Origin: Paenibacillus sp. FSL R7-0204
GTDB lineage: Bacteria > Bacillota > Bacilli > Paenibacillales > Paenibacillaceae
Reading direction: 5' to 3'
Assembly (NCBI RefSeq): GCF_038002225.1
Contig: NZ_JBBOCA010000001.1
Coordinates: forward strand, 4,216,001-4,280,000
Length of the DNA stretch: 64,000 nucleotides
Part shown: positions 7,207-15,275 of the stretch, one piece after another
How positions within the stretch are numbered: the first letter of the stretch is position 1
Layout: the number at the start of each line of letters is the position of its first letter
Position numbers and translations under genes: made by a program
Notes under the pieces: generated by a model
What the model was told of the DNA's origin: nothing
The model's database searches: none
The model's input: the letters and a program-made list of their open reading frames with translations, nothing else

Positions 7207-9144
7207 ATGCACAACAGCAATCAATTATTACTTTGGGATCAGGCTTCAATTAGGCTGGTGGATATCCGGCAGATGGAGTTAGCACAAGGCGAAGCTCTTC
7301 CTGCGTTCATAATATCCGCCAATATATTCTTACTGTCGGTACAAGGAAGCGCACAAGTTCAGGTAGACCAGGCTGAATTTGCTTGCACAGGCTTTCAACT
7401 TTTACATAGCGGCAAAGGGGCGGCCCTAAGCATCGTTTCGGTTAACAATAAATTTATTTACTACATCATTTACTACAAAGCCTTGCTCCATGAAGCGAAT
7501 CCTTTTCAATCGCAGTATTGCTTTAGCCCTGAGGCACCGCTTTTACTGTATAACAGAATTCAGCAGATGCATCAGAAATGGGACAAGCCGGAAGAGCGAC
7601 TTCAGGTAAAAGCACTTTTTTACCAGTTCGTTCATCTGACGTTAAAGGAATTGCGCCTGCAAGAGCATAAGACCGAGGTCAGAACAACTTCTGTTGCAGT
7701 CCAGGTAATCACTTATATCCAGGAGTATTATGCGGAACCTATTACCTTAGATTCACTTGCCGAAGTATTCAATTTCAGTGCTTATCACTTGTCATCCTTA
7801 TTTAAGGAGCATACAGGCATCAGTCCGATTGATTACTTAATCCGCTACCGGCTTGACCTTGCATCAGAGCTTCTAATGACAACTAATGCTTCTGTCGGGG
7901 AGATTGCGGCCAGCATCGGGTATCAAGACGTGTATTATTTCAGCAGGATTTATAAAAAACGAAAAGGTGTAGCCCCTGCTCATCATAGAAATAGAGAGCT
8001 GGAGCAGCACAAAGTTGCTGAAAGTCCATTAAACTTCCCCACATCCTCTATTTCTGAATATAGTGCGGATCTGTATATTAATAATGATAATCATTATCAT
8101 AATACGGACAAAGGGGAAATACATATGTTTAAACCAACGAGATCTGTGGCCATGGCTGCTATCCTGCTGTGCGGCTCCCTGCTGCTCAGTGCTTGCTCCA
8201 ACGGGACGAACACAGCAGCAAAGGATTCAAGCAGCGGGAACACTAACGTAAATCAAGCAACTCCGGCTGCCTCTGAAGAAAGTCCGAAGACACGGATCGT
8301 ATCCACGCCAAGAGGAGATATTGAAGTACCCGCAGAGCCGGTAAAAGTGGCGGCAGACCAATATATGGGCCATTTATTGAAACTGGGCATTGTCCCCGTC
8401 GGGGCAAGAACGTTTATGCTCGACGAAGGCTGGATGGACAAGGCGGAGATTCCACAAGAAACACTCGAAAGAATCGAAGATCTGGGAGAATTCCCGATGA
8501 ATCTGGAGAAATTGACCATGCTGGAGCCAGACCTCATTATCGGTTCCATCGAAGATTATGTTGACCAATATGAGAAGATCGGCACCACTGTTTTTCTGCC
8601 TTATTGGGAAGAGCTGTCAACGGCCGGACCGCTTGATAAATTCAGACGAGTAGCCTCGATATTCGGAAAAGAACAGCAGGCAAAGGAATGGATTGCGGAA
8701 TACGAACAGAAGGTTGTTGAAGCAAGGTTAAAGGTCTCTAACGTCATTAAAGAAGGCGAGACGGTATCCATCGTACAGTTTGCCGAAAAAACGGTTTATG
8801 TGTTAGCAGCAACGGGCGGAAATTATGGTTCCTCCACTATCTACGAAATGCTGCAGCTGCCTCCAACAGAAAGTGCCTTACATATGAAAGAGGGGTTCGA
8901 ATCAATCTCGCTTGAGGTGCTTCCTGAATACTTAGGTGATTATATCTTTGTCTATAATGGCGATGCTGAGATTACAAACCAGGCAATGGAAAGTGATATA
9001 TGGAAAAGTGTACCTGCCGTGAAGAATGGAAAAGTCTTCTTATACGGGGATAATTATCATGATGAATTTGTCATGGAGGACCCTTATTCTTTGGAGCAGC
9101 AGCTGGATACGGTTGTGAACTTGTTACTGGGGACAGATAAATAA
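7207..9144 (+). CDS. AraC-family iron/siderophore regulator reading through into a lipoprotein
   Basis: 645 codons without a stop. Residues 1-270 form an AraC regulator: an N-terminal cupin-like sensor, then two helix-turn-helices (ITLDSLAEVFNFSAYHLSSLFKE and ASVGEIAASIGYQDVYYFSRIYK). Residues 271-306 look like spacer sequence (they cover a Fur box and a ribosome-binding site). From residue 307 the frame continues as a complete siderophore-binding lipoprotein with its own start. Bacillus Btr (YbbB) is a true fusion of an AraC head with a FeuA-like domain. Here, however, a signal peptide and lipobox lie in the middle, so the full-length fusion would be odd. The likely reality is two genes, with the araC stop lost or the fusion young. 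A GGAGGGG site precedes the start. Confidence 0.7.
   Translation: MHNSNQLLLWDQASIRLVDIRQMELAQGEALPAFIISANIFLLSVQGSAQVQVDQAEFACTGFQLLHSGKGAALSIVSVNNKFIYYIIYYKALLHEANPFQSQYCFSPEAPLLLYNRIQQMHQKWDKPEERLQVKALFYQFVHLTLKELRLQEHKTEVRTTSVAVQVITYIQEYYAEPITLDSLAEVFNFSAYHLSSLFKEHTGISPIDYLIRYRLDLASELLMTTNASVGEIAASIGYQDVYYFSRIYKKRKGVAPAHHRNRELEQHKVAESPLNFPTSSISEYSADLYINNDNHYHNTDKGEIHMFKPTRSVAMAAILLCGSLLLSACSNGTNTAAKDSSSGNTNVNQATPAASEESPKTRIVSTPRGDIEVPAEPVKVAADQYMGHLLKLGIVPVGARTFMLDEGWMDKAEIPQETLERIEDLGEFPMNLEKLTMLEPDLIIGSIEDYVDQYEKIGTTVFLPYWEELSTAGPLDKFRRVASIFGKEQQAKEWIAEYEQKVVEARLKVSNVIKEGETVSIVQFAEKTVYVLAATGGNYGSSTIYEMLQLPPTESALHMKEGFESISLEVLPEYLGDYIFVYNGDAEITNQAMESDIWKSVPAVKNGKVFLYGDNYHDEFVMEDPYSLEQQLDTVVNLLLGTDK
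8085..8099. promoter_or_regulatory. Perfect Fur box inside the open frame, in front of the lipoprotein
   Basis: TGATAATCATTATCA, an exact 7-1-7 Fur consensus, 26 bp before the lipoprotein ATG and overlapping a possible -10 (TATATT/TATTAA). It marks an iron-repressed promoter and argues that the lipoprotein is expressed independently of the AraC frame. Confidence 0.85.
8125..9144 (+). CDS. Iron-siderophore ABC transporter substrate-binding lipoprotein
   Basis: 340 residues from ATG with AAAGGGG 9 bases upstream. Signal peptide residues 1-23 with lipobox LSAC (Cys24), a Ser/Thr-rich tether, then a FepB/FeuA-type periplasmic-binding domain (RIVSTPRGDIEVPAEPVKVA..., LEPDLIIGS, KEWIAEYEQKV..., WKSVPAVKNGKVFLYG). 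It would capture a ferric siderophore at the outer face of the membrane. No permease or ATPase genes follow, so it must share a transporter encoded elsewhere. It is nested in frame at the end of the AraC frame. Confidence 0.88.
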   Translation: MFKPTRSVAMAAILLCGSLLLSACSNGTNTAAKDSSSGNTNVNQATPAASEESPKTRIVSTPRGDIEVPAEPVKVAADQYMGHLLKLGIVPVGARTFMLDEGWMDKAEIPQETLERIEDLGEFPMNLEKLTMLEPDLIIGSIEDYVDQYEKIGTTVFLPYWEELSTAGPLDKFRRVASIFGKEQQAKEWIAEYEQKVVEARLKVSNVIKEGETVSIVQFAEKTVYVLAATGGNYGSSTIYEMLQLPPTESALHMKEGFESISLEVLPEYLGDYIFVYNGDAEITNQAMESDIWKSVPAVKNGKVFLYGDNYHDEFVMEDPYSLEQQLDTVVNLLLGTDK

Positions 9145-9171
9145 CCAGAATTGAGAAGACGGCGGTAAAAG

Positions 9172-9202
9172 AAAAGGCATGGGGCTTTCCCCATGCCTTT
9201 TT
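9172..9202 (+). terminator. Intrinsic terminator after the lipoprotein gene
   Basis: AAAAGGCATGGGG/CCCCATGCC stem with a 4-base loop (CTTT) and T5 tail; symmetric enough to work in both directions. Confidence 0.9.
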
Positions 9203-9234
9203 GCATTCCATTTTGCTTCCCCTGCTAAAATCTC

Positions 9235-10305
9235 CTACGCCTTACTCCCCGCCAGCTCAACCCCCTCTATGAATTCGGCAATACTAAGCTTGCGGCCAGT
9301 CCGCGCACTCTCCAGAGCGCCCAGCACCATGGCCATGCTATAGCGGTTATCGCGGCAATCCGTCTCGGCCGGACGGCCTTCGGCCAGCGAACGGAACATT
9401 TCATCGAGGCAGCCCTGGTGGAAGGTCTCCTCCATCTGTACCTCCGGCGCTTCCACCCGCTCGAATTCATGGAGGAACTGGCCGGAGTGTTCACTCCCGG
9501 CGCTAATCACCTCGGCATATGGCAGATCCCGGCCATCCCAGATCGCAGCGCCCTTTTCACCTTGAACCCGCCAAGAAGCTTCCCAGGATGTAGGCGCACC
9601 TTCCGCACACCAGGAGCCTTGATAGCAGAACACGGAGCCGTCCGACATTTCAAAAATACAAACCGCCGCCGCATTTCCCGCATACCACGATCCCGGCGGA
9701 TTGAACTCCTGGCAATACACACTTACCGGATCAGCGCCGCTGATATAGCGGGCCTGATCGAAAGTGTGGATCGCCATATCCAGCAGCAAAGGGCTGTCCA
9801 TCGCATCCCGGAAGCCGCCGAAATGCGGAGCCAGGAAGAAATTCGCGCTGATTGAGCCTGTCCGCCCTATAGCCCCTGAAGTGATCAGCTCCCGCAATGA
9901 GCGGATGCGCGGATCATACCGCCGGTTCTGCATCACCGCATGGCTCCTGCCGGTACGTTCAGCAATGCTGACGATTGAATTGCACTGCTCCATCGTCTCC
10001 GCCAGCGGCTTTTCCGCGAACACATGGCAACCGGCCTCAAGCGCGCTGCTGGCAATATTGTAATGGCTGGCGGGCACCGTCACATCGAATACCAGATTAG
10101 CCGCTGTATCGGCAATCGCCTCTTCCACATCAGTAAATACCGGGCAAGTAAGCCCGTGCTTCTCTGCCATGGCCAGAGCGGACTCCCGCCGGATATCCAC
10201 GAGCGCTACAATCTCAATTCCATCAGCATGCTTCAGTGCATAGGTAATCCATTCATTAGCCATGGCCCCACAGCCCGCCACAACCACACGATATCCTGCC
10301 GTCAT
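9235..10305 (-). CDS. Gfo/Idh/MocA-family oxidoreductase
   Basis: 356 residues, NAD(P)-dependent dehydrogenase acting on sugars, inositols or derivatives. The N-terminal Rossmann fold is VVVAGCGAMANEWI, with the family's FAEKPLAETMEQC (EKP, catalytic Lys) at about 97-109 and a C-terminal alpha/beta domain with AIHTFDQARYISG. AGGAGGAACAAGCT precedes ATG. It lies 15 bp downstream of the sugar-isomerase gene and forms an operon with it. The divergent AraC regulator probably controls both. Substrate unknown; a polyol or inositol derivative is typical for this gene pair. Confidence 0.92.
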   Translation of the reverse strand: MTAGYRVVVAGCGAMANEWITYALKHADGIEIVALVDIRRESALAMAEKHGLTCPVFTDVEEAIADTAANLVFDVTVPASHYNIASSALEAGCHVFAEKPLAETMEQCNSIVSIAERTGRSHAVMQNRRYDPRIRSLRELITSGAIGRTGSISANFFLAPHFGGFRDAMDSPLLLDMAIHTFDQARYISGADPVSVYCQEFNPPGSWYAGNAAAVCIFEMSDGSVFCYQGSWCAEGAPTSWEASWRVQGEKGAAIWDGRDLPYAEVISAGSEHSGQFLHEFERVEAPEVQMEETFHQGCLDEMFRSLAEGRPAETDCRDNRYSMAMVLGALESARTGRKLSIAEFIEGVELAGSKA

Positions 10306-10320
10306 AGCTTGTTCCTCCTG

Positions 10321-11208
10321 TTACACCGGGTTCGGGATGAAGCTGCCGCCCCGGCAGGTTTTGAGATAATTCAGTGCATGGACCTGACCGGTCATCTCCA
10401 GATCGTCACGATAGACAGGATCATGCCAGCCTTCAATATCGATCGTCCCCTTATATCCGGCCTGACGAAGAATCGAGATCACATCGGTCCAGTTCGTATC
10501 CCCGAAGCCCGGTGTCCGGTGCCACACATAAGGCTTAGGCCCATGGATTCCGTATTCCTTGATAATATCCCAGGCGATGGTTGCGTCCTTGCCGTGGACA
10601 TGGAAGATCTTGTCCGTCCATTTGCGCAGCTGCGGGATCGGGTCAATCAGCTGCACCATCTGGTGGCAAGGCTCCCATTCCAGGCCGAGATTATCGGCAG
10701 GCACGGCGTTGAACATTTTCTCCCAGGCTGTGGGGTTATGAGCAATATTCCAGTCCCCTGCCCGCCAGTTCCCATCCATCGAGCAATTCTCAAAAGCGAT
10801 CTTGACCCCGCGCTCCGCCGCCCGCTTCGACAGCTCACCGAACACCTCAGCGAACTTCGGAATCGACTCATCTATAGATACGCCAGGCAGACGTCCGGTG
10901 AAGCCGGAGACCAGATCCGTCCCGAACAAATGGGCATGGTCGATCAGCCGTTCCCAGCTGGCAACCGTATCTGAATTGTCACCTGTCCCTGTAAGCGGAT
11001 TCCCGAATATGCCGACTGAAGAAATTGTGAAATCATGCTCCGCAGCCAGTTCACGCACCCGTGCCGCTGTTTCCGCCAAATCAGTAGTCCCTGTAGTCTG
11101 CCAAAAGGTTAAGCTGAAGGACTCGAATCCATGTCCTATAATCTGAGGAATGACTCTGAGCGCATCCCCGCCTCCAACCAGTGTTCCGATTCTTAATGTA
11201 TCCTGCAT
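10321..11208 (-). CDS. Sugar phosphate isomerase/epimerase (xylose isomerase-like TIM barrel)
   Basis: 295 residues from an ATG 8 bases after GGAGTGG; a GTG four codons upstream is less well placed. AP endonuclease 2-type TIM barrel with metal-binding patterns: KIAFENCSMDG, LGLEWEPCHQM, HVHGKDATI, TIDIEGWHDP. These acidic and His residues bind a divalent ion in IolE/IolI/xylose isomerase-like enzymes. It heads a two-gene operon with the dehydrogenase and probably acts on the same sugar or inositol. Confidence 0.9.
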   Translation of the reverse strand: MQDTLRIGTLVGGGDALRVIPQIIGHGFESFSLTFWQTTGTTDLAETAARVRELAAEHDFTISSVGIFGNPLTGTGDNSDTVASWERLIDHAHLFGTDLVSGFTGRLPGVSIDESIPKFAEVFGELSKRAAERGVKIAFENCSMDGNWRAGDWNIAHNPTAWEKMFNAVPADNLGLEWEPCHQMVQLIDPIPQLRKWTDKIFHVHGKDATIAWDIIKEYGIHGPKPYVWHRTPGFGDTNWTDVISILRQAGYKGTIDIEGWHDPVYRDDLEMTGQVHALNYLKTCRGGSFIPNPV

Positions 11209-11332
11209 CTTGTATGCCACTCCAATATTGGTTTATAGTTAATGCAACATTCCTAGTATATCGCTCATTTTGGGCAAAATCTCTACTTATCTTGTGCTAA
11301 ACTAGCTGAATCTTGCGGGAGTTGAACCAAGC

Positions 11333-12226
11333 ATGACCTATCCGAAGGAACTTAAGGAATATCCAAGGCTGGAAGAGAAAACGTATCCGTTCCGTCTGTT
11401 CTTCAACAACTGCCGGGAGGTATCGCCTGAACAGAACATCCTGTTTCTGCACTGGCATGAGCATTTCGAGATAATCATAATGCGCGAAGGTCAGGCCATT
11501 TTTCATGTGGACAGCAAGCCTTATGAAGCCGGGCCGGGGGATGTTCTGATGGTGCCCTCCGGCGGGCTTCATGTCGGCTATAGCCTGTGCAGCGGTGACC
11601 TGTCGTATGTCTCGATTGTATTCCATGCCTCGCTGTTCAAGGACCGGAACCAGGATTCCCAGCATGAGCAATTTGTAGCTCCGTACCTCAATAATCTGAA
11701 TCAGTTCCCGGTTATGCCTGCCGCCCAGCAGCCTGAATGCGCCGCGTATTATCATTTGCTGGAGCGGGTGATTGCCGAAGTGGAGGCGAAGCAGCCGGCT
11801 TTTCAGCTCGTGGTGAAGAATCAGCTGCACCTGTTCTTCACCCTGATGTCCCGGGCCTTCCCGGCCCGGCAACGCAGCGAGCGGGAGCACAGCGAACGCC
11901 ATTCGATCCACCGTGAGCGCTTCAAGCCGCTGCTGGAACACCTGGAGAACCACGCAGATCAGAAGATGTCGATTGAGACCGCTGCCAGGTTTGTGAATCT
12001 GAACCCTTTTCATTTCTGCAAAACCTTCAAGAAGCTCACCGGCCGGACGTTCATCGATTATGTGAATTTCTGCAGAATGGATGAGGCGCAGCGGCTGCTG
12101 CTGGAGACGGACTTGACGATTACCGAGATCTCAGGCCGGGTCGGCTGTGACAATCCGAATTACTTCACTAAGCTGTACAAGCAGTACAAGGGTCTAACCC
12201 CTTCCCAGGCACGAAAACAAGGGTGA
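11333..12226 (+). CDS. AraC-family transcriptional regulator
   Basis: 297 residues. An N-terminal cupin sensor (LHWHEHFEIIIMREGQAIFHV, YEAGPGDVLMVPSGGLHVG) is followed by a C-terminal double helix-turn-helix (MSIETAARFVNLNPFHFCKTFKKLTG, LTITEISGRVGCDNPNYFTKLYKQYKG). It is divergent from the isomerase/dehydrogenase operon across 124 bp, so it most likely activates that operon in response to its sugar. Confidence 0.92.
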   Translation: MTYPKELKEYPRLEEKTYPFRLFFNNCREVSPEQNILFLHWHEHFEIIIMREGQAIFHVDSKPYEAGPGDVLMVPSGGLHVGYSLCSGDLSYVSIVFHASLFKDRNQDSQHEQFVAPYLNNLNQFPVMPAAQQPECAAYYHLLERVIAEVEAKQPAFQLVVKNQLHLFFTLMSRAFPARQRSEREHSERHSIHRERFKPLLEHLENHADQKMSIETAARFVNLNPFHFCKTFKKLTGRTFIDYVNFCRMDEAQRLLLETDLTITEISGRVGCDNPNYFTKLYKQYKGLTPSQARKQG

Positions 12227-12272
12227 AAGAATGGGGCGCTACTGCTGACCATCCGGCCTATGTGGCGCGTAC

Positions 12273-12374
12273 AGTCCAAATGTGGTCGTTTTTTCGACTA
12301 CATTTGGTCCACGCGCCTCCACCGCAGCAAATGTATTCGGTTTTCCGCATACATTTGGCTCATACGCCTTTCCG
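12273..12374 (+). repeat. Two diverged copies of the 51-bp hairpin repeat
   Basis: Two adjoining 51-bp units (12273-12323 and 12324-12374). Each has the core CAAATGT..TCG, a T-rich loop, CG..TACATTTGG, then ACGCGCC or ACGCC. They match in layout the exact repeats near 23.0 and 24.4 kb and encode, in one frame, the same RSxCxRFxxYIxLxR peptide pattern. They lie between convergent araC and dehydrogenase genes. Confidence 0.75.
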
Positions 12375-12394
12375 GCCTGTCCGGGCCACAGCCC

Positions 12395-12432
12395 AAAAAA
12401 CACCGCAGGCCATCAAGTAGCCGGCGGTGTTT
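12395..12432 (-). terminator. Intrinsic terminator of the second Gfo/Idh/MocA gene
   Basis: Stem AACACCGC/GCGGTGTT with a T6 tail on the minus strand, 13 bp after the stop; it may also stop araC from the other side. Confidence 0.85.
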
Positions 12433-12444
12433 CCCTGTCTTCCC

Positions 12445-13605
12445 TTACATCTCAGATATCGGAACCCAGCGCCGCTGCTCGATCGAACGCTCGACCGCTT
12501 CGAGCACCGCCTGGCACTTCACACCGTCGTTGAAGTTCGGCTCCGGCTGGCGTCCCTCCTCAATGGCATTCGACAGCTCCAGCATCTCATGAATGAAGGT
12601 ATGCTCGAACCCGATGGTGTGGCCCGGCGGCCACCACGCTTCCGAATAGTCATGGGACGGATCGGTGGCTAGCACCCGGCGGAAGCCCTGCACATCCTCG
12701 TCATCCGAGGTCAGGTAGACCTCCAGCTCATTCATCCGTTCAAAATCAAACTTCACACTGCCGAGACTGCCATTGATCTCGAAGGAGTTAGTCGAACGAT
12801 GTCCGGCGGCAAACCGCGTTGCCTCGAAGCTGCCCAGTGCACCGTTCGCAAAGCGGGCCAGGAACAATGTTGCATCATCCACGGTTACGGGACCGCGCGG
12901 CGCATCCTTGCCAGCCTTGGCACTCAGCCCCGTCATCTCCGTTGCCAGCGGACGCTCCTTGACAAAGGTCTCGCTCATACCGATAACCTCCTCTACATCT
13001 CCGACCAGGAAATGAGCCAGATCAATCAGATGCGCCCCGAGATCACCATGCGATCCCGAACCGGCAACCTCCTTCTGGAGCCGCCAGACCAGCGGGAATT
13101 CCGGATCGAGAATCCAGTCTTGCAGGAACCATGCGCGGAAGTGATAGATTGTGCCCAGCCGGCCGCTCTCGATCAGCCGCTTCGCCAGCCGCACCGCCGG
13201 GGAGAAACGGTAGTTGAAGCCAATCATATGCGCAATTCCAGCCTTTTCGGCAGCCTCCAGCATCTCGCGGGAATCCTCCAGATTCAGGGCTAGCGGCTTC
13301 TCGCAGAAGATATGCTTGCCTGCTGCCGCAGCCGCAAGTGCAATCTCTTTATGGGCATTGCTTGGCGCATTAATATCGACCAGATCAATATCGCTGCGTG
13401 CGATCAGTTCTTTCCAGTCGGTCACACTCTCCGACCAGCCAAGCTGTGCTGCCGCCTCTGTAACCGCTTCCTCATTACGTCCGCAGATGACCGACATTTG
13501 CGGCTTAACTGCCTTGGGGAAGAACATTGGCAGACTGCGGTAAGCGTTGCTGTGGGCCTTGCCCATGAATTTATAACCTATCATTCCAATGCGTAGCTGT
13601 TTCAT
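12445..13605 (-). CDS. Gfo/Idh/MocA-family oxidoreductase (IolW/inositol dehydrogenase-like)
   Basis: 386 residues from ATG with GAGGAGG 7 bases upstream; in-frame codons further upstream are not needed. Rossmann motif IGMIGYKFMGKAHSNAY, catalytic FCEKPLALNLEDSREM, then GSGSHGDLGAHLIDLAHFLVG and a C-terminal GEIP-like domain. The pattern SGSHGDLGAH..D is common in scyllo-inositol or sugar dehydrogenases. Monocistronic, with a terminator downstream; an IS3-family element starts 144 bp upstream of it. Confidence 0.9.
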   Translation of the reverse strand: MKQLRIGMIGYKFMGKAHSNAYRSLPMFFPKAVKPQMSVICGRNEEAVTEAAAQLGWSESVTDWKELIARSDIDLVDINAPSNAHKEIALAAAAAGKHIFCEKPLALNLEDSREMLEAAEKAGIAHMIGFNYRFSPAVRLAKRLIESGRLGTIYHFRAWFLQDWILDPEFPLVWRLQKEVAGSGSHGDLGAHLIDLAHFLVGDVEEVIGMSETFVKERPLATEMTGLSAKAGKDAPRGPVTVDDATLFLARFANGALGSFEATRFAAGHRSTNSFEINGSLGSVKFDFERMNELEVYLTSDDEDVQGFRRVLATDPSHDYSEAWWPPGHTIGFEHTFIHEMLELSNAIEEGRQPEPNFNDGVKCQAVLEAVERSIEQRRWVPISEM

Positions 13606-13725
13606 TTGGTGCCTCCTCACTGAATAGACAACTCGATGTACACGCATACATTTTCTCATTCAGGCTGCACTTAAGTCAAATCGCTTCTTGCCGGACGGCC
13701 AGATCCAGCTTACATCAACTCCAGT

Positions 13726-13749
13726 AAAAAAACGCCCCTCCGGCCAACT
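13726..13749 (-). terminator. Left half of a terminator split by an IS (right half 15230-15250)
   Basis: Joining bases up to 13749 to 15233 onward, after removing the duplicated ACT, recreates a hairpin: AACG.CCCT with AGGG.CGTT around an inner GCC-AACT-GGC. The T7 tail lies on the minus strand. It sits 25 bp after the L-serine dehydratase stop, so it was that operon's terminator. The IS lies in its loop. Confidence 0.75.
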
Positions 13750-13796
13750 TGAACTGTGACCCAATTTGAGGACGGTTTAAAAGAAATACCCTAGAG

Positions 13797-14735
13797 CTAG
13801 CTCGCAAGGAGATGACTTCTGAATTCGTCAGGAGTCATCTTTTTTAATGTCCATTGGTATCGCTCGGAGTTATAGTAGGCAATATATTCCGAAACACGAG
13901 CCCTGACTTCCGTAAGATTCTGACAATCTCGAACGCTCATTTCATCTTTCATGTGCCCAAAGAATGACTCCATTGATGCATTGTCCCAACAGTTCCCTTT
14001 ACGGGACATGGACTGTTGAAAACCTGCCTGCTCCATTTGGAGACGAGTTTTAGGATGCGTGTAGTGCATGCCCTGATCGGAGTGGAAAATGGCTTCTGGA
14101 TGAAGGTTTCCATCCAGCCGTTCCAGCAGGCGCCGAATGGTCTTTTCAACGAGTGGTAACTCTAGTGTCCCTGCTACACAGTCGGCAAGAATTTGTCTTG
14201 TTGCTCCATCTTTTACGCACGATAGATAAGCCCACTGTCCGTTTCCGTACCGCAGGTACGTGATATCGGTTAGAAAGACTTTCTCCGGCTCTTTCTGGTC
14301 AAATTGGCGTTTCAGTAAATTGGCACAGGTCTGATGCTCCTGCGTAGCCTTTGCCATCTTACGGTACGGGTTCGCTTGCCGTATGGCCGCGACAAGGTTA
14401 AACTTACGCATTAATCGGCGAATCTTCTTGTGGTTCATGGTGACCCCGCTGAGATGCTCCAAACGCATCTTAATCACCAAAGCGCCAGCTCTTCCTTGTA
14501 AGGCGTCGAAGTGTTGCTTAATGAGAACAAGGTCACGCTCGTCGTCGGCTGTACGAAGTTGGCGTCTTTGCTCGGAGCCCAGCCATCTGTAATAGCCACT
14601 GGTGCTCACGGCGGCGACTTCACAGAGATAACGCGTCATGCGGTTGAGTCCATGGGCTCTCAGGGTGTGATAAATGATCTCGTAGCGCTCCGAAGGGGTT
14701 AAGGTCTTCCTTTGTTCCGTTCGAGCGCTTCGAGC
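13797..14735 (-). CDS. IS3-family transposase OrfB (DDE catalytic part)
   Basis: Given from the frameshift point; an internal ATG at 14639 is also in frame. The N-terminal HTH_21-type region (PSERYEIIYHTLRAHGL, VSTSGYYRWL) precedes an RNase H-like integrase core. D, D and E are in VFLTDITYL, IFHSDQGMHY and NASMESFFGHMKDE, and the C-terminus has YIAYYNSERYQWTL. The OrfAB fusion made by -1 slippage is the active transposase in this family. Confidence 0.95.
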   Translation of the reverse strand, partial: ARSARTEQRKTLTPSERYEIIYHTLRAHGLNRMTRYLCEVAAVSTSGYYRWLGSEQRRQLRTADDERDLVLIKQHFDALQGRAGALVIKMRLEHLSGVTMNHKKIRRLMRKFNLVAAIRQANPYRKMAKATQEHQTCANLLKRQFDQKEPEKVFLTDITYLRYGNGQWAYLSCVKDGATRQILADCVAGTLELPLVEKTIRRLLERLDGNLHPEAIFHSDQGMHYTHPKTRLQMEQAGFQQSMSRKGNCWDNASMESFFGHMKDEMSVRDCQNLTEVRARVSEYIAYYNSERYQWTLKKMTPDEFRSHLLAS

Positions 14736-15130
14736 TTTTTTAGAAAGTCGACCTCAGCTTCTAGTAATTTGATCTTCGCCTTTGCGCGCTTCAGTTCTTC
14801 GTCAGCAGACAAGGGACTCGCAGGCTTTCGCCCAGCGCTGCCTTTGCCACGCCGTTCTTCCAGTAGTCCAAGTTCACCATATTTAGCAAAGCTATCTCTC
14901 CAGCGTTTCAAACTATGCTTTGGTTTTTTAGAACCGATGAGATCCAGGTCAAAGCCCGCCCTAAGAAATATTTCTGACGGGGGTGTCCCCTCGTTGTAGG
15001 CCTTCACTGCCGATAACTTAAACTCAGCAGTATACGAAATATTCGTCTCGGATACTCGCTGAACATTTGGATTCTTCTCTAATCTTCTGATGCTATCCTC
15101 CGTAAATAGGGTTCGATTTAAGTTTCCCAC
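14699..15130 (-). CDS. IS3-family transposase OrfA
   Basis: The start is uncertain: a GTG with AGGAGCGGG upstream is used; the open frame extends to 15223 inside the terminal hairpin. It has a helix-turn-helix of the HTH_28/insertion element type (YTAEFKLSAVKAYNEG... HSLKRWRDSFAKYG). A leucine-zipper coil (AKAKIKLLEAEVDFLKKLEAL) spans the A6G frameshift site. OrfA binds the IS ends. Confidence 0.88.
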   Translation of the reverse strand: MGNLNRTLFTEDSIRRLEKNPNVQRVSETNISYTAEFKLSAVKAYNEGTPPSEIFLRAGFDLDLIGSKKPKHSLKRWRDSFAKYGELGLLEERRGKGSAGRKPASPLSADEELKRAKAKIKLLEAEVDFLKKLEALERNKGRP

Positions 15131-15275
15131 AGCCTTATCCCGCTCCTTTTCCAATATTCTGATTAAAACACAAAAGACCCACAAGAAGGTCACTTTTTTC
15201 AAAGTGTCTTTCTTGTGGGTCACAGTTCAACTGGCAGTAAAGGGACGTTCTTCGTCTATATCAGTTCATAATCAT

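Larger units (their letters stand above)
13750..15229 (-). mobile_element. IS3-family insertion sequence (1480 bp)
   Basis: The ends are TGAACTGTGACCCA (13750-13763) and its inverse (15216-15229), with the TG...CA termini of the family. The 3-bp target duplication ACT lies at 13747-13749 and 15230-15232. Two overlapping frames (orfA, orfB) are joined by an A6G slippery heptamer at 14741-14735 for -1 frameshifting, as in the IS150 group. Both frames are intact, so the element may be active. A strong hairpin near the right end (about 15176-15220) could block incoming transcripts or translation. Confidence 0.95.

Noticed and set aside
12260..12592. 110-codon plus-strand frame over the 12-kb repeats
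   Set aside because: Runs into the 3' end of the dehydrogenase gene on the other strand and has no ribosome-binding site.
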